Positions 1 to 8,131 of a stretch of DNA of 64,000 nt are shown here, one piece after another. Where the stretch lies: NCBI GenBank assembly GCA_024234575.1, contig JACKOB010000002.1:124001-188000 (forward strand), written 5' to 3'. This DNA is from Hahellaceae bacterium (GTDB lineage Bacteria; Pseudomonadota; Gammaproteobacteria; Pseudomonadales; Oleiphilaceae). The notes beneath the pieces are model-generated. The model saw only the letters and a list, made by a program, of their open reading frames with translations, had not been told where the DNA came from and ran no database searches. How positions within the stretch are numbered: position 1 is the first letter of the stretch; every line of letters starts with the position of its first letter. A program made the translations under genes and the position numbers.

Positions 1-1123
1 GCAAAGGCGCCAGCAGCACCAGCCCCAGCAATACGACGAGGGCGTGTACCATGGCAGAAACGGGGGACTCGGCGCCAGCTTTTACATTCGTAGCCGAGCG
101 GGCTATGGCTGCCGTTGCCGTAATGCCACCGAAGAAAGGCGCAATAACATTGCCAATTCCCTGCCCCATCAGCTCACTGTTGGCACTGTGCCGCCGACCA
201 GTCATACCGTCGAGAACCACGGCACACAGCAACGACTCTATTGCCCCCAGCATCGCAATGGCAAAGGCAGCTGGCAGCAGTGCTTCGATTGTTTTCCAAG
301 ACCAGACGATCTGCCCTCCATCTGCTCCCGGCTGAGACCAGGGCCAGGCAAAAGATGGTAAAAAAGGTGGTATGCCCGACCCGGTAGAGCCGTCCGGTAA
401 TAAATAATGAAAGCGTGTGCCAATGGTATCCACCAGATAACCGTGCGTATTCAACTGCCACGCCAACAAGCCACCGAAAATAACGGCTGGCAGATGGGGC
501 GGCACCGCCGTTTTAAGACGCGGCCACAGCAGCATGGTGGCTATGGTTAACACCGCCACGAACAAACTAGGCCAATCGAAATCGGGCATGGCCATCATCA
601 ACGCGGAAACTTTACCCACATAGGACTCAGGCATATGTAACAGCGTCAGCCCAAAAAAATCCTTTATCTGTAATGTCGCGATAACGATAGCGATGCCACC
701 AGTGAAGCCCAGAGTGACGGCCTCGGGTATATACTCGATCAATCTTCCCAGGCGTAACAGTGCCATCCCGATAAGGATAAGCCCCGCCATGACGGATGCC
801 ACCAGCAAGCCACCAAAGCCAAACTGCTGCACCACCGGAAACAAAATAACCACGAAAGCCGCTGTCGGCCCCGATATGCTGTAACGAGAGCCTCCTGTCA
901 GCGCGATCACAAACCCGGCGATGATGGCGGTATACAATCCGTACTGGGGGGGGACGCCACTGGCAATCGCCAGTGCCATTGCAAGTGGAATAGCAATAAT
1001 GCCCACTGTACTACCGGCAATGAGGTCTCGAATAAAACGCTGCTTACTATAAGGCTGATCGATACAACTCTCACGTAAGGCAGCGCCGATGCGCAAAGAA
1101 AAAAGATGAGCTCGGTGTGGCAA
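1..1123 (-). CDS. dauA: SulP-family anion/dicarboxylate transporter, DauA-like (3' end outside window)
   Basis: The minus-strand reading frame is open from 1123 to the window edge, giving about 374 residues of an integral membrane carrier. It reads as the SulP family, closest in memory to E. coli DauA (YchM), an inner-membrane transporter of C4-dicarboxylates. Visible hallmarks are an N-terminal stretch with GLYTAIIAG, then SGPTAAFVV, and later [19 protein letters not shown] and [17 protein letters not shown]. The C-terminal STAS domain would lie beyond the left edge. I chose a TTG start at 1123: AGGAG lies at 1131-1135 with a 7-base spacer, while the TTG at 1129 is too close. No ATG is available near the N-terminus. 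The DauA name rests on recalled similarity, so substrate choice (dicarboxylate or sulfate) is not certain. Confidence 0.85.
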   Translation of the reverse strand, partial: MPHRAHLFSLRIGAALRESCIDQPYSKQRFIRDLIAGSTVGIIAIPLAMALAIASGVPPQYGLYTAIIAGFVIALTGGSRYSISGPTAAFVVILFPVVQQFGFGGLLVASVMAGLILIGMALLRLGRLIEYIPEAVTLGFTGGIAIVIATLQIKDFFGLTLLHMPESYVGKVSALMMAMPDFDWPSLFVAVLTIATMLLWPRLKTAVPPHLPAVIFGGLLAWQLNTHGYLVDTIGTRFHYLLPDGSTGSGIPPFLPSFAWPWSQPGADGGQIVWSWKTIEALLPAAFAIAMLGAIESLLCAVVLDGMTGRRHSANSELMGQGIGNVIAPFFGGITATAAIARSATNVKAGAESPVSAMVHALVVLLGLVLLAPL

Positions 1124-1313
1124 AGGCAAACTCCTGTATAGACTCGGTAACAGCACATTCAATGATCGTTTGGCTGAAAAAACCGCAACAGACGCTGAAA
1201 CACCTACCAAACTAATTGGAAAACAGGTACCAGGTCAATAGGGTTGACGCATGGTAAAACATGATGACCGGTAAGCTCTGCTATACTCAATGGCAGTCAT
1301 GTCCACTCACCTG

Positions 1314-1343
1314 TTGCTAACGTGCACCACTACCCGTTAGCAA
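1314..1343. repeat. 9-bp inverted repeat in the leader of the cupredoxin operon
   Basis: TTGCTAACG (1314-1322) and CGTTAGCAA (1335-1343) form a perfect 9-bp inverted repeat with a 12-base loop, ending 28 bases before the ATG at 1372. A TATACT hexamer at 1282-1287 could be a -10 box, which would put the repeat inside the 5' UTR. It could be an operator or an RNA hairpin. No regulator is identified. Confidence 0.35.
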
Positions 1344-1371
1344 AATCCATAACATTTATCCGGCAACCAAT

Positions 1372-2070
1372 ATGACGCATTCTTTCTCTGCACTGCCTTA
1401 CTTTTTCGCGCTCTTTTCATTGGGCCACGCGGCATGGGCAACCGCTACAGAGCATTTCCTGGTCATCGATGCTAACAATCGCCCCGTGGCCGATGCGGTC
1501 ATCGCTGCGAAAGAGGACCGCCCATTGACGAGCTTCACCGCGAGCCAAAATGTAGCAGTAATGGATCAGATTAATCGCTCGTTTCAACCCTTTGTGATTG
1601 ATATCGACGCAGGCCAGAGAGTCTCGTTTCCCAATAGCGATAATATCCGTCACCATGTCTATTCTTTTTCACCGGCTAAAGCCTTTGAGCTTAAGCTTTA
1701 TAGCGGTATTCCTGAGGCGCCGCTAACGTTCGCAGACCCAGGCATTGTGGTGCTGGGATGCAATATACATGACAGCATGGTTGGTTATATCTATGTCTCG
1801 GCATCACCCCATCACAGCAAAAGTAATGCAGAGGGTAAGGTAACGCTCGACCTGCCAAAGGACAGCATGGAAATTCATGTCTGGCACCCTTCTTTCTCGC
1901 TGGATGGACAAAAGCAACTCACGATGTCTCTGCACAACCTACCTGTAAAAACCATTGCAGAAAACCAGTACCGGGTTATTCAGCTGGATAGCAGTGTCAG
2001 TGCACCAGGCACCAGCACATCTGGCAAAAACTCTTTTAAATCAAACAGTAAGTTTAAAAGCAGCCAATGA
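1372..2070 (+). CDS. exported cupredoxin-fold (plastocyanin-like) protein
   Basis: A protein of 232 residues with an N-terminal signal peptide (hydrophobic to about residue 22, AWA before the mature part), so probably periplasmic. Residues 75-145 carry a type 1 copper site pattern: His94/His95 in an NIRHHVYSF context, then Cys130-x2-His133-x2-Met136 (GCNIHDSM). Proteins of this type are often annotated as methylamine utilization protein, but no mau gene is nearby, so that role is not supported. The C-terminus is low complexity, rich in Ser and Lys. The stop overlaps the next start (ATGA at 2067-2070), so it is translationally coupled to the GGDEF/EAL gene. Inference: a copper- or redox-binding partner of that sensor. 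Confidence 0.8.
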   Translation: MTHSFSALPYFFALFSLGHAAWATATEHFLVIDANNRPVADAVIAAKEDRPLTSFTASQNVAVMDQINRSFQPFVIDIDAGQRVSFPNSDNIRHHVYSFSPAKAFELKLYSGIPEAPLTFADPGIVVLGCNIHDSMVGYIYVSASPHHSKSNAEGKVTLDLPKDSMEIHVWHPSFSLDGQKQLTMSLHNLPVKTIAENQYRVIQLDSSVSAPGTSTSGKNSFKSNSKFKSSQ

Positions 2071-4433
2071 ATAGTTTACGTAGCCGAATATTACTCCTAT
2101 GTGTGATCGCCGTCAGCGCGACAGCACTGGCAATCCTGCTTGCTTTCTGGATCACAACGGGCGAGTACATCCGCTCGCAAGTAAACGATCGTGTCGAAAA
2201 TGCAACGCAGGTCTTCAACCAGTTAATTAATACCCGCGAAAAGCAGCTGATTTCTTCAGCCGAAATTCTCACTTCTGATTTTGGTTTTAAACAAGCCGTA
2301 GCCACCAAAGACTCGGCGACCATTACCAGTGCACTGGCCAACCATGGCGAGAGAATCAACGCCGACCTCATGCTGCTGACGGATGTCGAAGGAAATTTTC
2401 TCGCATCGACTATGCCAGGCCTTTTACCCGGAACACACCAGCAAAGCACCAGACTGGTACAGCAAACAATCGCTGCCGGTGGTGGCGCAAGTTTTATTGA
2501 AGTCGACGGCTCACTGTACCAAATGATATTGCTGCCAGTGCGAGCGCCAATACCCATTGCCTTTGCTGCGGTAGGCTTTCGCATGGATGACCGGCTTGCC
2601 AAAGAGCTCAGCCAGCTTTCCGGTCTGGAGGTAACATTCATTAGCGAGCGGGATGGAACCGAAACAGCGATGGTCTCAACGCTGGACGATCAGGTTTTGA
2701 ACGCCGCTCTCAGTGCAGCGGCCGATGTAGAAGTGTCGTTACGCCTACCATTTATTGAAAACAGCCATTTCAGCAGCCGTAAACTGTATTTGGCAGAGAA
2801 TGCAGCAGAAACTATTGGCGTGGTGTTATCGGCATCGCTGGACGAAGCTTATCTGGCTTTTGACGAACTGCGGGATAACATCCTGTTAATCGCCCTGACC
2901 TTATTGCTCTTAACGATCATTGGCAGCGTAGTGGTGTCTCGCAACCTGACGGTGCCATTAAGCCAGCTAGTTGATATTGTGGGTGACTTCGCGCGCGGCA
3001 ACTATCGCAAACAGCACGCCGCCGACGCCGGAACAAGTGAGCTACAAGCCCTCTTCAATGCTTTTTCATTAATGGGCGATAAAATACAAGAACGTGAATT
3101 ACAGATCACCTATCAGGCGCAACACGACTCGCTGACCGGCTTGATGAATCGAAACACCTTACAGCAAAGAATATCCAGCCTGATCGACAGCCAGCATGAG
3201 TTTTTTCTTATTGGTATCAATATTCGGGGTTTCAAAAATATTAATGACACTTTCGGTCAGGAAGTTGGCGATACCGTGTTGAAGAACGTTGCCGATCGCC
3301 TGCGTCAATTCAGCGGCAATAACCAGCTTAACGCGCGCCTCGGGGCCGATGAGTTTTTACTGGTGGTGGGCAGACACATCCATCCAGACGCCGAGCAGGG
3401 CTGCAAACAATTGTTACAACTGCTTTGTGCGCAAATGTGTGTTGGCAAAATCGACCTCAGTCTGAATTTCTGTCTGGGCATCGCAGAGTTTCCCCAGCAC
3501 GCCGATACGGCCGAGAAACTTATGCGCCGGACGTCTATCGCCCTGGACAATGCACGTTCAGAGGGTGCTATTCTGCGTTTTTATCAAAAAGGTGCCGACG
3601 ACGCTCACCTCAAGCGTTTAAAAATCGTTAACGATTTAAAAGCGGCACTTGCAAACAACGACGGTCAGCTCTTTATGGTCTATCAGCCAAAAATGAATCT
3701 CCGTTCCGGCATGGTTGATAAGATGGAGTCTCTCATTCGCTGGATTCACCCCGAAGATGGTTTCATTCCACCAGATACGTTTATTGAGCTTGCCGAGCAA
3801 TCAGGCCTGATAACCATTCTTACCGACTGGGTTATCGAACAGGTGATCAGACAGACAGCAATGTGGGTGCAAAGTGGCTATATCATTCAATCCGCCATCA
3901 ATATTTCCGCACAAGATCTCGAGCGGGAAGAACTGCTAACGCTGGTTGAGTCGTTTCTGCAAGAGACAGGCTTACCAAACCACCACCTTTGTTTTGAGTT
4001 AACCGAACGAGACATGATGCAAGATGCCGATAAAGCCGTCGCCTTAATGCAAGGCTTTAAAGAACGAGGGTTCGATCTGTCTGTTGACGATTATGGCATC
4101 GGCCAGTCTTCACTTTCTAAACTAAAACAAATGCCCGTCAGTGAAATTAAAATTGATAAAAGCTTTGTGCTGACACTAGATCAAAGTGATACCGACCAAA
4201 TTATCGTGCGATCTACTATTGAGCTTGGGCACAACTTCCACCTAAAGGTCATTGCCGAAGGGGTTGAAACACAAGCCTCACAAGATATTTTACACGCCAT
4301 GGGCTGTGACTACATACAAGGTTACCATCTGGCCAGACCATTAGCCGCCAAAGCCGTTGCCTCCTGGCTGGACGAACACGCCCAGCGACGGGCGCTTGCG
4401 AACAACGGCGCTGGCCTGCAGGAGAACGCCTGA
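2067..4433 (+). CDS. membrane GGDEF/EAL protein, probable c-di-GMP phosphodiesterase
   Basis: 788 residues. A first membrane helix (about 8-30) and a second near 270-292 flank a large periplasmic sensor region. A HAMP-like linker follows, then a GGDEF domain and an EAL domain. The GGDEF signature is degenerate (Gly426-Ala-Asp-Glu-Phe430), so cyclase activity is doubtful. The EAL domain keeps the expected catalytic set: Glu554 in MESLIRW (ESL instead of EAL), NISAQDLE, FELTERDM, DDYGIGQSS, KIDKSF, AEGVETQ and QGYHLARP. I therefore infer a phosphodiesterase that may use GTP binding at the GGDEF domain for control. It overlaps the cupredoxin gene by 4 bases and the next gene by 1 base (TGATG), which suggests one operon. 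The input signal is probably periplasmic. Confidence 0.9.
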   Translation: MNSLRSRILLLCVIAVSATALAILLAFWITTGEYIRSQVNDRVENATQVFNQLINTREKQLISSAEILTSDFGFKQAVATKDSATITSALANHGERINADLMLLTDVEGNFLASTMPGLLPGTHQQSTRLVQQTIAAGGGASFIEVDGSLYQMILLPVRAPIPIAFAAVGFRMDDRLAKELSQLSGLEVTFISERDGTETAMVSTLDDQVLNAALSAAADVEVSLRLPFIENSHFSSRKLYLAENAAETIGVVLSASLDEAYLAFDELRDNILLIALTLLLLTIIGSVVVSRNLTVPLSQLVDIVGDFARGNYRKQHAADAGTSELQALFNAFSLMGDKIQERELQITYQAQHDSLTGLMNRNTLQQRISSLIDSQHEFFLIGINIRGFKNINDTFGQEVGDTVLKNVADRLRQFSGNNQLNARLGADEFLLVVGRHIHPDAEQGCKQLLQLLCAQMCVGKIDLSLNFCLGIAEFPQHADTAEKLMRRTSIALDNARSEGAILRFYQKGADDAHLKRLKIVNDLKAALANNDGQLFMVYQPKMNLRSGMVDKMESLIRWIHPEDGFIPPDTFIELAEQSGLITILTDWVIEQVIRQTAMWVQSGYIIQSAINISAQDLEREELLTLVESFLQETGLPNHHLCFELTERDMMQDADKAVALMQGFKERGFDLSVDDYGIGQSSLSKLKQMPVSEIKIDKSFVLTLDQSDTDQIIVRSTIELGHNFHLKVIAEGVETQASQDILHAMGCDYIQGYHLARPLAAKAVASWLDEHAQRRALANNGAGLQENA

Positions 4434-5527
4434 TGCACGCTACTCACCCACCCCAATGTAGCGTTTGTAAAAAAGCACTCACCCCATGGCAAATTCTCGC
4501 AGAACAAAAAAATCACACTACCGCAAACAAGAGCACTAATGCTCTAAAGCCCCAGCCATATCATTGTTGCGGCAGCTTCGAGTGCAGCAATATACTCGCA
4601 AAAGTCAGCACGATGAGCACCCCTCAATTTGCCAGTTATCTTAGTTTTCATTCGCAGAATATTATCGCCAGGGAGACAAACGCGAAGCGGGAAGCAGAAC
4701 GGTTGGCAGCGCAACGCCGTGAAGAAGACGAGGAAAATCAGACGACCTATCAACACTATCTGCAAAACAACGAAAACCTGAACAGGTTATCGCATCCACT
4801 ACTGGTCATCCCTTCGTCCTCAGCCCCGTTAATACCTCTGGAGGAAGACAGAAAAAAGAACTTTACCGAATTGCTGCAAAACCTCATAGCACAAGCCTCA
4901 GAAGATGGCTTCACATACAGCGACGAACACAAAATCAACGAGAAAAAGTGTCAGGACAATAACGCCTATTTGGCAGCATCAACAGCGTTGTCGTCCATCA
5001 ACAACCAGGCATGCACTTTGTGTAAGGGAGGCTGCTGCACGCAAGGGTACGATCATGCCTATCTCACAGCGGCAACCTTGTATCGGTTTATGCAATCAGA
5101 AAACGGACACTCACCAGCAATGGTCATGGAAGAATATCTCGGCAGACTGCCAGAAAAATCTGTCGACGGAAGCTGCCTATTCCACACACAGAGCGGCTGT
5201 GCCCTAACGCGGGAAATGCGCTCGGATGTCTGTAATGGTTATTTATGTGACAACCTTAAAAACTTCAACCAGCAGTTTAGTGGTCATACAAACGAAAAAA
5301 ACGGTAGATCTGGCGCAGGGGAGCCTCAGGAAAACATCAACAAAAGTGCAACGCGCGATAGCTGTCCATCCAACAAAGGGGTCGTGGTAAAAGGGGCCAT
5401 TATAAAAGGGGCCGTAGTAATATCGCGGGCGCTGGATAACTGGCGCAACCAAAACCACTCGGGCAACAACCAGATTATCAAAACAGTGGTGATTGAGCCG
5501 AGCGAGCCCGGCAGCGAAAAAACCTAA
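4433..5527 (+). CDS. cysteine-cluster protein with YkgJ/UPF0153-like motif
   Basis: 364 residues, soluble, no signal peptide seen. The N-terminus has Cys9-x2-Cys12 and Cys45-Cys46-x4-Cys51, resembling a zinc-binding module. After a Glu/Arg-rich coiled-coil-like stretch, residues 194-272 carry Cys194-x2-Cys197-x3-Cys201-Cys202, then Cys248, Cys256, Cys267 and Cys272. This spacing resembles the YkgJ family (putative zinc- or iron-chelating domain). The C-terminus is hydrophilic with a short repeat (VVKGAIIKGAVV). Function is unknown. Its start overlaps the stop of the GGDEF/EAL gene by one base, so it is the third gene of the cupredoxin operon and may share its metal theme. It converges with the CobW gene, overlapping by 4 bases. 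Confidence 0.7.
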   Translation: MHATHPPQCSVCKKALTPWQILAEQKNHTTANKSTNALKPQPYHCCGSFECSNILAKVSTMSTPQFASYLSFHSQNIIARETNAKREAERLAAQRREEDEENQTTYQHYLQNNENLNRLSHPLLVIPSSSAPLIPLEEDRKKNFTELLQNLIAQASEDGFTYSDEHKINEKKCQDNNAYLAASTALSSINNQACTLCKGGCCTQGYDHAYLTAATLYRFMQSENGHSPAMVMEEYLGRLPEKSVDGSCLFHTQSGCALTREMRSDVCNGYLCDNLKNFNQQFSGHTNEKNGRSGAGEPQENINKSATRDSCPSNKGVVVKGAIIKGAVVISRALDNWRNQNHSGNNQIIKTVVIEPSEPGSEKT

Positions 5528-6567
5528 ACTCCCCGAGTCTGTAATAACGCCTGTTCCAGGGCAGACCAATCTGTCGCTTGCGCGTAAATAAGTTCTACCC
5601 GGCTATCAGCCGGTGGCGACGACAACGATTGTTTCTGGGAAGTCATCACCCCATCAACCGCATTAAAACTCACCCACCCCTCCGTGGTGTAGAGCAACGC
5701 CTTAAGTCGCTGCGCATCCACAGCACTTAGCAATGCGTAGATCGCGTTAAATATGAATGGTTTTGCCGATGAAAATAACCAGCCACAACTACTATAACCA
5801 TCCGCCTGCTTCTCGTAGCGAATACAATCTTCACCATCAGGCAATGACACCTCCTTAGGCGGCTCCTGTGTTACATCGGTCATGGATCGCAGTTCAGGCC
5901 CGCTGTGTTTTGTCGCTAAAGCCAGGCGGCTTGGCAAGTCCAGCCACGCAGGCTCAATCGCCCCACCCGCTATCGCCTTCACCAGTTTCTTCTCTGGCTT
6001 CTGCCGCTCAGCCAGGGAGTAGAAGCGTTGCAACGCCACCTCATCAGCCAAATCAGATTTATTCGCCAGCAAAACATCGGCAACGTCAATCTGGTCCTTA
6101 TAAACAGGGTGTTGAGTGTACCGTTCATCATTCAATTTGCGTGGGTCTATCAGCGTAATGGTTGCTTTAACATCCAGCACCGACTGGTATTGCGCTTGCA
6201 GCAACACCGCCAGCACTTCTCGCGGGTGACCTAAGCCTGTCGGTTCAATCAGTAGCCGGTCAGGTTTACTCTCGCTCAATAACCTTTGTAAACCAACCTG
6301 CATTGGCACTCCCGCCAGGCAACACATACAGCCACCCGCCACTTCCCGAATACTGACACCACCTGTAGATTGTTCCGAAGCAATCAACGCACCATCTAAA
6401 CCAACCTCACCGAACTCGTTGACTAACACAGCCCAGCGCTCAGTCACCGGCCTCTGCTTTAGCAAAGACAAAATAGCCGTGGTTTTACCAACCCCCAAAA
6501 AACCGGTGATAATATTTGTTGGAACTGCGCGAATAATTTTCATAACCTCTTTGCCTTGGTACGTCAT
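5524..6567 (-). CDS. CobW/ZNG1-family (COG0523) metal-chaperone GTPase
   Basis: 347 residues. The P-loop GFLGVGKTT (22-30), the diagnostic metal-binding GCMCC motif (Cys80, Cys82, Cys83), IEPTGLGHP and NKSD (169-172) identify a CobW/COG0523 GTPase. Family members move zinc, cobalt or nickel to client enzymes using GTP. The client here is not evident. The C-terminal CobW_C domain is present (about 250-345). Start choice is uncertain: ATG at 6567 has no good ribosome site, and ATG at 6543 (MKIIRAVPTN) fits typical family N-termini and follows AGAGG by only 2 bases. It is transcribed divergently from the ChrR-type cupin gene 95 bases away. Confidence 0.88.
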   Translation of the reverse strand: MTYQGKEVMKIIRAVPTNIITGFLGVGKTTAILSLLKQRPVTERWAVLVNEFGEVGLDGALIASEQSTGGVSIREVAGGCMCCLAGVPMQVGLQRLLSESKPDRLLIEPTGLGHPREVLAVLLQAQYQSVLDVKATITLIDPRKLNDERYTQHPVYKDQIDVADVLLANKSDLADEVALQRFYSLAERQKPEKKLVKAIAGGAIEPAWLDLPSRLALATKHSGPELRSMTDVTQEPPKEVSLPDGEDCIRYEKQADGYSSCGWLFSSAKPFIFNAIYALLSAVDAQRLKALLYTTEGWVSFNAVDGVMTSQKQSLSSPPADSRVELIYAQATDWSALEQALLQTRGV

Positions 6568-6662
6568 GCGAGAATTTAAAAGCGATAAGCCTCATATTTT
6601 TTGCCAAATGGTATTATCAACTTTTTCGCGGTTTTTACGAAACTCAATAAAGGCAGTTACCT

Positions 6663-7313
6663 ATGGACATCAACGCCAACCGAAACCTGCAAGTTGTCAT
6701 CAATACTTCGGCAATAGATTGGGTTGACTCCCCCCAGACGGGAGTATCAAGAAAAATGCTGGAGCGTGTGGGCGACGAAGTGGCGATGGCAACCAGCCTG
6801 GTGAAATATGCCCCCGGCTCGGCGTTTTCACGTCACGAACACGCTTTAGGCGAAGAGTTTCTGGTATTGGAGGGAACCTTCTCTGACGAACATGGCGATT
6901 ATCCCGCAGGAACCTATGTACGCAACCCGCCCGGGTCATCCCATCGACCTTTCAGCAAAGACGGCTGCACCATATTTGTTAAGCTGCGGCAGTTTACCCT
7001 GCAAGATTGCCAGCGAGTGGTTATTCATACCAAACAATCTGCCTGGCGACCGGGCCTGGTTGCGGGGCTAAGCGTTCTACCGTTACACAGCTTCGAGCAT
7101 GAGAACGTTGCGTTGGCTCGTTGGGCGCCGGGCACATTTTTTTCATCTCACCGGCATTGGGGCGGCGAAGAAATACTGGTACTTGAAGGCACATTTGCGG
7201 ATGAGCACGGCGCTTACCCCGCAGGTACCTGGATGCGAAGTCCCCATCTTAGCCAGCATAAACCGTTTAGCGAAGAAGGCTGTCTCATCTATGTAAAAGT
7301 CGGTCACCTTTAG
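6663..7313 (+). CDS. tandem ChrR-type cupin protein
   Basis: 216 residues made of two cupin repeats resembling the C-terminal cupin of the anti-sigma factor ChrR. Repeat 1 (about 20-115) has SRHEHALGEEFLVLEGTF with His58, His60, Glu64/65 and His94. Repeat 2 (about 120-216) has SSHRHWGGEEILVLEGTF with His163, His165, Glu169/170 and His199. Each set is a plausible metal site. The N-terminal zinc anti-sigma domain of true ChrR is absent and no ECF sigma gene is adjacent, so this is not an anti-sigma factor by context. The role is unknown; enzymes and stress-sensing proteins share the fold. It faces the CobW metal chaperone gene across a 95-bp divergent promoter region. Confidence 0.8.
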   Translation: MDINANRNLQVVINTSAIDWVDSPQTGVSRKMLERVGDEVAMATSLVKYAPGSAFSRHEHALGEEFLVLEGTFSDEHGDYPAGTYVRNPPGSSHRPFSKDGCTIFVKLRQFTLQDCQRVVIHTKQSAWRPGLVAGLSVLPLHSFEHENVALARWAPGTFFSSHRHWGGEEILVLEGTFADEHGAYPAGTWMRSPHLSQHKPFSEEGCLIYVKVGHL

Positions 7314-7360
7314 TTTAGCCATCAGATATCTGCTCAAAAATTAATCTTCCATTTTTTAAA

Positions 7361-7396
7361 CTATAAGGCTATAGTCTTTTAACTATAACCTTATAG
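7361..7396. promoter_or_regulatory. paired palindromic operator for the TetR-type regulator
   Basis: Two near-identical palindromes, CTATAAGGCTATAG (7361-7374) and CTATAACCTTATAG (7383-7396), lie directly upstream of the TetR-family gene. Each is built as CTATA-N4-TATAG or nearly so. The second is the reverse complement of the first with one mismatch. Their centres are 22 bp apart, about two helical turns, as expected for two repressor dimers on one DNA face. Inferred to be the autoregulatory operator. Binding is not shown. Confidence 0.6.
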
Positions 7397-7405
7397 GTCA
7401 AGCTA

Positions 7406-8074
7406 TTGAACACACAAAACTCCCTCTTCATGCCCAAAACCAGTCGCCTCGGTAAGAAAGAAGCAACGCGAGAGCGAATCGTGCAAAGCACGTTCACACT
7501 ACTAATGAGTGAAGGTCTGCAGGGCCTCTCCATGAATAAAATCAGCAAGGCAGCGGGTATTGCACAGCCCAGCTTCTACAATCACTACGCCTCAGTCGAT
7601 GCGCTGATCATTGACGTTAGAGAAACACTGAAAGCCCGCTATCTGCCCTCGCTGCAAGAAAAGTTTGTTGCTATTGCCAACGAGCTAAAACAAGGCGATC
7701 AGCATGATATTCGCACCCTTAGTCAGCGCTATCTCGAAATCAATATGACGGTGCTACTAAAGAACGTGCCGTTATTTCGCATTATTCTGGCGGACTATCA
7801 CCACCCGGATAACCCGGCCAAGGGTGAGCTTGGGCAAATTATCAGTGATATTAACCAAAGCTGGGTTGAGCTCATTCGTAGACTTGCCAATGCCAATGGC
7901 ATACCAATCAAAGATGCGCCACTGCAGCTTTATGTAGACAGCATTTCGGCGTTGGTCCATTCATTGGTATTGGGTGTTGCCGATGGCAAGTATACGCAAG
8001 AGGTGGCGGTGGCCTCGGTAGCATTGATGTCGCAGAGCCTGATCACAGAGTTCACAAACGCGAGCACAGCGTAA
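7406..8074 (+). CDS. TetR-family transcriptional regulator
   Basis: 222 residues. The N-terminal helix-turn-helix (about 20-66) reads ATRERIVQSTFTLLMSEG, then MNKISKAAGIAQPSFYNHY, the classical TetR pattern with the recognition helix around AQPSFYNHY. The C-terminal ligand domain has no recognisable subfamily. The start is uncertain: TTG at 7406 has AGG at 7395-7397 overlapping the upstream operator, while ATG at 7430 (MPKTSRLGKK) lacks a visible ribosome site. It lies 57 bases upstream of the molybdopterin oxidoreductase on the same strand, so it probably controls itself and that gene. Confidence 0.85.
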   Translation: MNTQNSLFMPKTSRLGKKEATRERIVQSTFTLLMSEGLQGLSMNKISKAAGIAQPSFYNHYASVDALIIDVRETLKARYLPSLQEKFVAIANELKQGDQHDIRTLSQRYLEINMTVLLKNVPLFRIILADYHHPDNPAKGELGQIISDINQSWVELIRRLANANGIPIKDAPLQLYVDSISALVHSLVLGVADGKYTQEVAVASVALMSQSLITEFTNASTA

Positions 8075-8131
8075 CGACCACTTTTTTAACATCAATGTAA
8101 ACATCCACAAAAACCAATACAGGAAAAAGCG

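Noticed and set aside
2054..2641. 195-codon frame antisense to the GGDEF/EAL gene
   Set aside because: Mirror of a well-supported domain protein; Ser/Arg/Ala-biased with no fold features.
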